Positions 59,892-64,000 of a stretch of DNA of 64,000 nt are shown piece by piece. Under the pieces are notes generated by a model. The model saw only the letters and a list, made by a program, of their open reading frames with translations. It made no database searches and was not told the origin of the DNA. The position numbers and the translations under genes are program-made. Positions within the stretch are counted from its first letter, which is position 1. Each line of letters opens with the position of its first letter. The stretch is taken from the NCBI RefSeq assembly GCF_004217185.1, contig NZ_SHKL01000001.1, positions 4,462,001-4,526,000 of the forward strand, read 5' to 3'. Origin of the DNA: Pseudonocardia sediminis. Lineage in GTDB: Bacteria > Actinomycetota > Actinomycetes > Mycobacteriales > Pseudonocardiaceae.

Positions 59892-59925
59892 GACTCTCAG
59901 CACTCAACCGTGAGGGAAGATGGAC

Positions 59926-61569
59926 ATGACGAACCTGCTGGCCGACCGGCGCGCGGTGACGGACGACCTCGACGTCCTGGTCGTCGGAGGCGGATTCTCG
60001 GGCATCTACCAGCTCGAGCGACTCCGGTCGCTGGGCTTCGCCGTCAAGGTCTACGAGGCTGGCTCCGACGCGGGCGGCGTATGGCACTGGAACCAGTACC
60101 CGGGGGCCCGGGTCGACACGGAGGCCACGCTCTACCAGTTCTCCGACGAGCGGATCTGGCGGGAGTGGAACTGGTCCGAGATGTACCCCGGTCAGGAGGA
60201 GCTGCAGGCCTACTTCAGGTTCGTGATCGACCGGCTCGACCTCGCCGGCGACATCCGGTTCAGCAGCCGGGTCATCGCGGCCCGGTTCGACGAGGAGACC
60301 GACCGGTGGACCGTCGAAACGCGCGACGAACGGACCGGCGAGACGTTCCTCTCGCGGGCGCGCTTCCTCCTCCCGATGCTGGGCACGGGCTCCAAGGCGC
60401 TCTACCCGGACTTCCCCGGGCTCGCGGACTTCCAGGGCGACTCGTTCCACACCTCCCGGTGGCCCAAGAACTACGACATGACGGGCAAGCGGGTCGCCGT
60501 CATCGGGACCGGCGCCAGCGGCGTCCAGGTCGTGCAGACGATCGCGCCGGACGTGGCGCACCTGACCGTCTTCCAGCGCACGCCGGCCACCGCCATCCCG
60601 ATGTACTCCCGCAAGCTCGACGCCGCGGCGAACGACGAGCTGCGTCAGCGGTATCCACACCTGTTCGAGTACCGCGAGACGACGTTCGCCGGACTCGAGT
60701 ACAACGTGATCTTCACGCCGACGGCGGAGGTGTCCGACGAGGAGTTCACCGCGACGCTCGAGGACCTCTGGTCGAAGGGCGGCCTGCACATCTGGCTCGG
60801 CGGCTACGCCGACATGTTCTTCAACTCCGATGTCGGCGACCGGATCTACGCGTTCTGGCGCGAGAAGACGCTCCCGCGGATCAAGGACCCGGCTCTCGCG
60901 GAGAAGCTCGTGCCTTCGGTCCCGCCCTACCCGTTCGGGACGAAGCGCTGCCCGCTGGAGTGGACCTACTACGACGCGTTCAACCAGGACAACGTCGAGC
61001 TCGTCGACCTTCACGAGGCCCCCATCCAGGAGGTCACCCGGAACGGGATCCGCACCGCGGACGGACGGGAGCACGAGTTCGACGTGATCGTTCTCGCCAC
61101 CGGCTTCGACTCGTTCACCGGCGGCCTGACCGACATCGACGTCCGCGGCACGGGGGGCGAGTCGTTCGGCGACGCGTTCCGCGAGGGCACGCGGACCGCT
61201 CTCGGCCGGGCGACGGCCGGATTCCCGAACATCCTCTACGTCTACGGACCGCAGAGCCCGTCCGCGTTCTGCAACGGCCCCACCTGCGCCGAGCTCGAAG
61301 GCGACTGGGTCGTCGACTGCCTGGTGCACCTGCGCGACAACGGTCTGACCCGGATCGAGGCCACGCCGGAGGCCGAGCAGGAGTGGAACGACCACCTCGG
61401 GGCGCTGGCCGCGGCGACGACCTTCCCTCTGGCCAACTCCTGGTACATGAACGCCAACGTGCCCGGCAAGAAGACCGAGCTGCTGGCCTATCCCGGCGGA
61501 CTGCCGCTCTACCTGGAGAAGTGCAGGGAGTCCTCGGACCACGGCTACGCGGGTTTCGTCCTGTCCTGA
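59926..61569 (+). CDS. Baeyer-Villiger monooxygenase
   Basis: A 547-residue type I BVMO. First Rossmann motif VLVVGGGFSGIYQLERLRSL; BVMO fingerprint FQGDSFHTSRWPK (F-x-G-x3-H-T-x2-W-P); second Rossmann motif VAVIGTGASGVQVVQTIAP; WNQYPGARVDTEATLYQFS and VLATGFDSFTGGLTDIDV complete the class. It inserts oxygen next to a ketone using NADPH, giving an ester or lactone. ATG 59926 is preferred to 59920 because GAGGGA is then properly spaced. Downstream acyl-CoA enzymes suggest degradation of a cyclic ketone. Confidence 0.92.
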   Translation: MTNLLADRRAVTDDLDVLVVGGGFSGIYQLERLRSLGFAVKVYEAGSDAGGVWHWNQYPGARVDTEATLYQFSDERIWREWNWSEMYPGQEELQAYFRFVIDRLDLAGDIRFSSRVIAARFDEETDRWTVETRDERTGETFLSRARFLLPMLGTGSKALYPDFPGLADFQGDSFHTSRWPKNYDMTGKRVAVIGTGASGVQVVQTIAPDVAHLTVFQRTPATAIPMYSRKLDAAANDELRQRYPHLFEYRETTFAGLEYNVIFTPTAEVSDEEFTATLEDLWSKGGLHIWLGGYADMFFNSDVGDRIYAFWREKTLPRIKDPALAEKLVPSVPPYPFGTKRCPLEWTYYDAFNQDNVELVDLHEAPIQEVTRNGIRTADGREHEFDVIVLATGFDSFTGGLTDIDVRGTGGESFGDAFREGTRTALGRATAGFPNILYVYGPQSPSAFCNGPTCAELEGDWVVDCLVHLRDNGLTRIEATPEAEQEWNDHLGALAAATTFPLANSWYMNANVPGKKTELLAYPGGLPLYLEKCRESSDHGYAGFVLS

Positions 61570-61620
61570 ACCGTCGCGCCCGCTCGTGGCGCGATCGGTG
61601 ATCGGTCGATCTCTCTGGTG

Positions 61621-62406
61621 ATGGGTGGCGTTGTGCAGGACTGGGAACACATCGACTTCGCGGTCGAGGACACGATCGGTCAGGTCTGGATGGACAGACC
61701 GCCGGTCAACGCCGTGAACGGTGCGATGTACCTCGAGATCAAGCGGTTCTTCTCCGACGTCGAGACGCATCTCCCACAGGCACGGGTGATCGTTCTGCGT
61801 GGCCGGGGACGGCACTTCTGCGGCGGGAACGATCTCGCCGAGTTCCAGACGATGACACCGGGGAACGCGGCGGAACGGATGCGCCTGGTACGCGAGGCGT
61901 TCTGGGCCATCTACGACTGTCCCGTCCCGGTGATCGCCGCAGTGCACGGAGCCGCGCTCGGCACGGGTCTCGCCATCGCGGCGTCCTGCGACCTGGTGGT
62001 CGCCGCCGAGGGCGCCCGGTTCGGGCTTCCCGAGGTGAACGTCGGCGTGATGGGCGGCGCCAAGCACCTGTCGCGGCTGGTTCCGCAGGGTGTGGTGCGC
62101 CGCCTCCACCTGCAGGGCGATCCGGTTCCGGCCGCGGAGCTGCAACCCTACGGAGGCATCTGCGAGATCGTTCCCGAGGATCAGCTCGACGGGGCGGCAC
62201 GCGACCTCGCGCGGTCGATCGCCCGGCACAGCCCCGCCGTGCTGCGGTTCGCCAAGCGCAGCCTCAACGCTATCGAGTACCTGCCCCTCAAGGAGGGGTA
62301 CGAGCTCGAGCAGGGGCTGACCGGCGAGCTCTCCGCGTACGCTGACGCCAAGGAGGCCGTCAACGCGCTCGTCGAGCGGCGCGCGCCCGTGTACACGGGG
62401 CGGTGA
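61621..62406 (+). CDS. Enoyl-CoA hydratase/isomerase family protein
   Basis: A 261-residue crotonase: WMDRPPVNAVNGAMYLEIKR, oxyanion-hole part RHFCGGNDLAEFQTM, second oxyanion glycine GAALGTGLAIAASCDLVVAA and FGLPEVNVGVMGGAKHLSRL (catalytic Glu region). A GTG three bases earlier is an alternative start. It hydrates or isomerises an enoyl-CoA, fitting the acyl-CoA dehydrogenases that follow two bases later. Confidence 0.87.
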   Translation: MGGVVQDWEHIDFAVEDTIGQVWMDRPPVNAVNGAMYLEIKRFFSDVETHLPQARVIVLRGRGRHFCGGNDLAEFQTMTPGNAAERMRLVREAFWAIYDCPVPVIAAVHGAALGTGLAIAASCDLVVAAEGARFGLPEVNVGVMGGAKHLSRLVPQGVVRRLHLQGDPVPAAELQPYGGICEIVPEDQLDGAARDLARSIARHSPAVLRFAKRSLNAIEYLPLKEGYELEQGLTGELSAYADAKEAVNALVERRAPVYTGR

Positions 62407-62407
62407 G

Positions 62408-63592
62408 ATGACCGCGATCGCCGCGCCGGCTTCGGCCACCGAGCTGGAGGAGTACCGCGATCGGTGCCGCTCCTGGCTCGCCCGGACGTCCATCCCCCGG
62501 GCGCCGTTGCCACTCGCCGAGCGCTTCCGGGTCCTGCGCGAGTGGCAGCGCACGCTCCACGCCGCCGGTTGGCTGGGCATCGCCTGGTCCGCGGACGCCG
62601 GCGGGCAGGGGCTGTCCCACCTGCACCAGCTCGTGTTCGCCGAGGAACTCGCGAGAGCACGCGCGCCCCAGCCCATCGGGCTCATCGGGCTCGAGGTGGT
62701 GGGACCGTCCATCGACCGGTTCGGCACCCCGAGCCAGCGCTCCGAGCTACTCCCCCGGTTGCTGTCCGGGGAGGACATCTGGTGCCAGGGCTTCTCCGAG
62801 CCGGACGCCGGATCGGATCTGGCGTCGCTGCGCACACGCGCGGAGGTCGACGGCGACGACTTCGTGGTGTCGGGGCAGAAGGTGTGGACCAGTTGGGGTC
62901 ACCTGGCCTCCTGGTGCGCCATGCTCGTGCGCACCGACCCCACCGCACCGAAGAGCCGGGGCATCAGCTACCTGCTGGTCGACATGTCCTCCCCCGGCAT
63001 CACGACCCGGCCGCTGACCCAGATGACCGGGGACCAGGAGTTCTGTGAGGTGTTCCTTGACCGGGTGCGGGTGCCGCGCGCGAACCTGGTCGGTGAGCAG
63101 AACGGCGGATGGGCGATCGCGCGGCACACGCTCGGAACCGAGCGCGCCGCCTACACGCTGCGCCGCCGTGTGGAGTACGAGGTCGCGTTGCAGGACGCGA
63201 TCCACGAGCTGGGCGCGTGCCGGACCCGCGACGCCGACCCCGCCCGGGCATACCGGGTCCGGGCCGCCGTCGGTCGCTCGCACGTGGCGCTGAGCGTTCT
63301 GCGAGCACAGACCCGCAAGACCGTCGACAGGCTGGCGGCGGGAACCGGGCCGGTGGCCGACGACTCGGTCGACAAACTGCTGCTCAACCACGTCGAGCAG
63401 CAGGTCTACGGCTCGATCGCCGAGCTGCTCGGGCCCCTGCGGGCCGCGCCGGACAGCCGTCCGCTCGGCCTCGATGCGACCCGCTGGGCGCACGACCGCC
63501 TGTACTCGCGAGCAGCGTCGATCTACGGCGGAACCTCGCAGATCCAGCGCAACATCATCGCCGAACGGCTACTGGGGCTTCCTCGTGACTGA
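62408..63592 (+). CDS. Acyl-CoA dehydrogenase, subunit 1
   Basis: A 394-residue FadE-type protein: WLGIAWSADAGGQGLSHLHQ, QGFSEPDAGSDLASLRTRAE, VVSGQKVWTSWGHLASWCAM, and C-terminal IYGGTSQIQRNIIAERLLGL. A second acyl-CoA dehydrogenase gene overlaps its stop, so the two likely form an alpha2-beta2 enzyme like those acting on ring or branched acyl-CoAs in steroid and cyclic-acid catabolism (family knowledge; substrate unknown). Confidence 0.9.
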   Translation: MTAIAAPASATELEEYRDRCRSWLARTSIPRAPLPLAERFRVLREWQRTLHAAGWLGIAWSADAGGQGLSHLHQLVFAEELARARAPQPIGLIGLEVVGPSIDRFGTPSQRSELLPRLLSGEDIWCQGFSEPDAGSDLASLRTRAEVDGDDFVVSGQKVWTSWGHLASWCAMLVRTDPTAPKSRGISYLLVDMSSPGITTRPLTQMTGDQEFCEVFLDRVRVPRANLVGEQNGGWAIARHTLGTERAAYTLRRRVEYEVALQDAIHELGACRTRDADPARAYRVRAAVGRSHVALSVLRAQTRKTVDRLAAGTGPVADDSVDKLLLNHVEQQVYGSIAELLGPLRAAPDSRPLGLDATRWAHDRLYSRAASIYGGTSQIQRNIIAERLLGLPRD

Positions 63593-64000
63593 CTCCGTGA
63601 CGACCGAGGTCGAGCAGACGGTCGACGCCTACCTGACGCGGTCCTTCGATGCGCAGCGCAGGCTCGCACTCGTCGACGCGCGCGCCTGGGACCCGACCTT
63701 CCTCGACGAAGTGCAGGCCCTCGGCTGGTTCGCGCTGGCCGTTCCCGAGAGTGCCGGTGGCCTGGGGATGCCCCTGTCCGCCGCGGGCGCGGCGATGCTG
63801 CCGCTCGGCCGGCATCTCGTGCCGGGTCCGATGATCGAGCAGCTCGTCCTCCCCGCGCTGCTGCTGCGCCACATCGACGAGGGTGACGCGCGCCGCGCCG
63901 AGCTCGCCGGTGCCGTCGTCGCGCTCGTCGACCCGGAAGCCCACGGGAGCTGGTCGCGGGACGGCGACCGGGTGCGGGTGCGGGACGGGCATCTCAGCGG
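63585..64000 (+). CDS. Acyl-CoA dehydrogenase, subunit 2 (3' truncated by window)
   Basis: The first 138 codons of a second acyl-CoA dehydrogenase: TEVEQTVDAYLTRSFDAQRR, FLDEVQALGWFALAVPESAG, GLGMPLSAAGAAMLPLGRHL. The GTG start overlaps the stop of the gene before by 8 bases. The catalytic half lies outside the window. Probably the partner subunit of the preceding enzyme. Confidence 0.85.
   Translation, partial: MTDSVTTEVEQTVDAYLTRSFDAQRRLALVDARAWDPTFLDEVQALGWFALAVPESAGGLGMPLSAAGAAMLPLGRHLVPGPMIEQLVLPALLLRHIDEGDARRAELAGAVVALVDPEAHGSWSRDGDRVRVRDGHLS

Noticed and set aside
59785..62835. 1016-codon open frame on the minus strand across the Baeyer-Villiger and hydratase genes
   Set aside because: It is the antisense shadow of two strongly recognised genes; its protein shows no domain and has the typical Val/Asp/Gly/Arg-rich shadow composition.

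Overview
The window is very GC-rich DNA with GTG/TTG starts, many 4-base gene overlaps (GTGA, ATGA), and WhiB, Lsr2, GAF-ANTAR, F420/flavin LLM and SigF/STAS families. This points to an actinomycete, most likely a member of the Pseudonocardiaceae such as Pseudonocardia (inference from gene content; no 16S or other marker is present). No rRNA, complete tRNA or CRISPR array was seen.

Layout. 0-4.7 kb: an anti-sigma-kinase/STAS protein, then glycan locus 1 (GT4 divergent from an acyl-CoA-dehydrogenase-fold protein, a PIG-L deacetylase and a GT2). 4.7-15.7 kb: ferredoxin-type reductase, SigF-like sigma factor, STAS proteins, quinone reductase, type II NADH dehydrogenase, a tandem DUF998 membrane protein, a metal-type permease, a degenerate response regulator and two GAF-ANTAR proteins. 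15.7-22.9 kb: glycan locus 2, seven genes in two divergent overlapping operons (NodS-like methyltransferase and six glycosyltransferases). 22.9-29.3 kb: stress and regulatory genes (STAS, manganese catalase, MerR/B12 regulator, WhiB, GAF-ANTAR, Lsr2). 29.3-33.2 kb: a sulfation operon (sulfotransferase, beta-propeller glycosidase-like protein, APS kinase, YeiH-type sulfate exporter with a separate small membrane protein). 33.3-41.7 kb: an organosulfur salvage region (DJ-1/PfpI protein, polar amino acid ABC importer, GNAT acetyltransferase, divergent from three LLM flavin monooxygenases), resembling the Bacillus ytmI/2-succinocysteine set. The sulfur-related operons are preceded by short Cys-containing leader peptides. 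41.7-49.1 kb: a secreted Cys-rich protein, an HTH-TM-SH3 protein, a CmpX-like channel, two DUF2382 proteins, an excisionase-like HTH protein, another STAS protein, an F420-type LLM protein and a broken VapBC pair.

From about 49.3 kb rightwards the DNA looks like an integrated accessory island. A displaced 3' tRNA fragment (49261-49305) marks its probable left end. Inside are a dihydroxypyridine-hydroxylase-like flavoprotein with a PucR-type regulator, a truncated molybdenum-hydroxylase FAD subunit, a dead ISL3 transposase, a GntR/FCD regulator, two decaying genes (LLM and isochorismatase families), an intact aromatic meta-cleavage operon (TfdB-like hydroxylase, MhpC-like hydrolase, MhpB-like dioxygenase), and a Baeyer-Villiger monooxygenase followed by enoyl-CoA hydratase and two acyl-CoA dehydrogenases, the last running off the window.

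The most distinctive items are: the two-locus glycan system whose enzyme types recall lipochitooligosaccharide chemistry; three leader peptides ending in a TGT Cys codon, an Arg codon and stop before three sulfur-linked operons; six STAS domains of which only one keeps the phosphorylatable serine; and the island with decaying catabolic genes next to intact ones.
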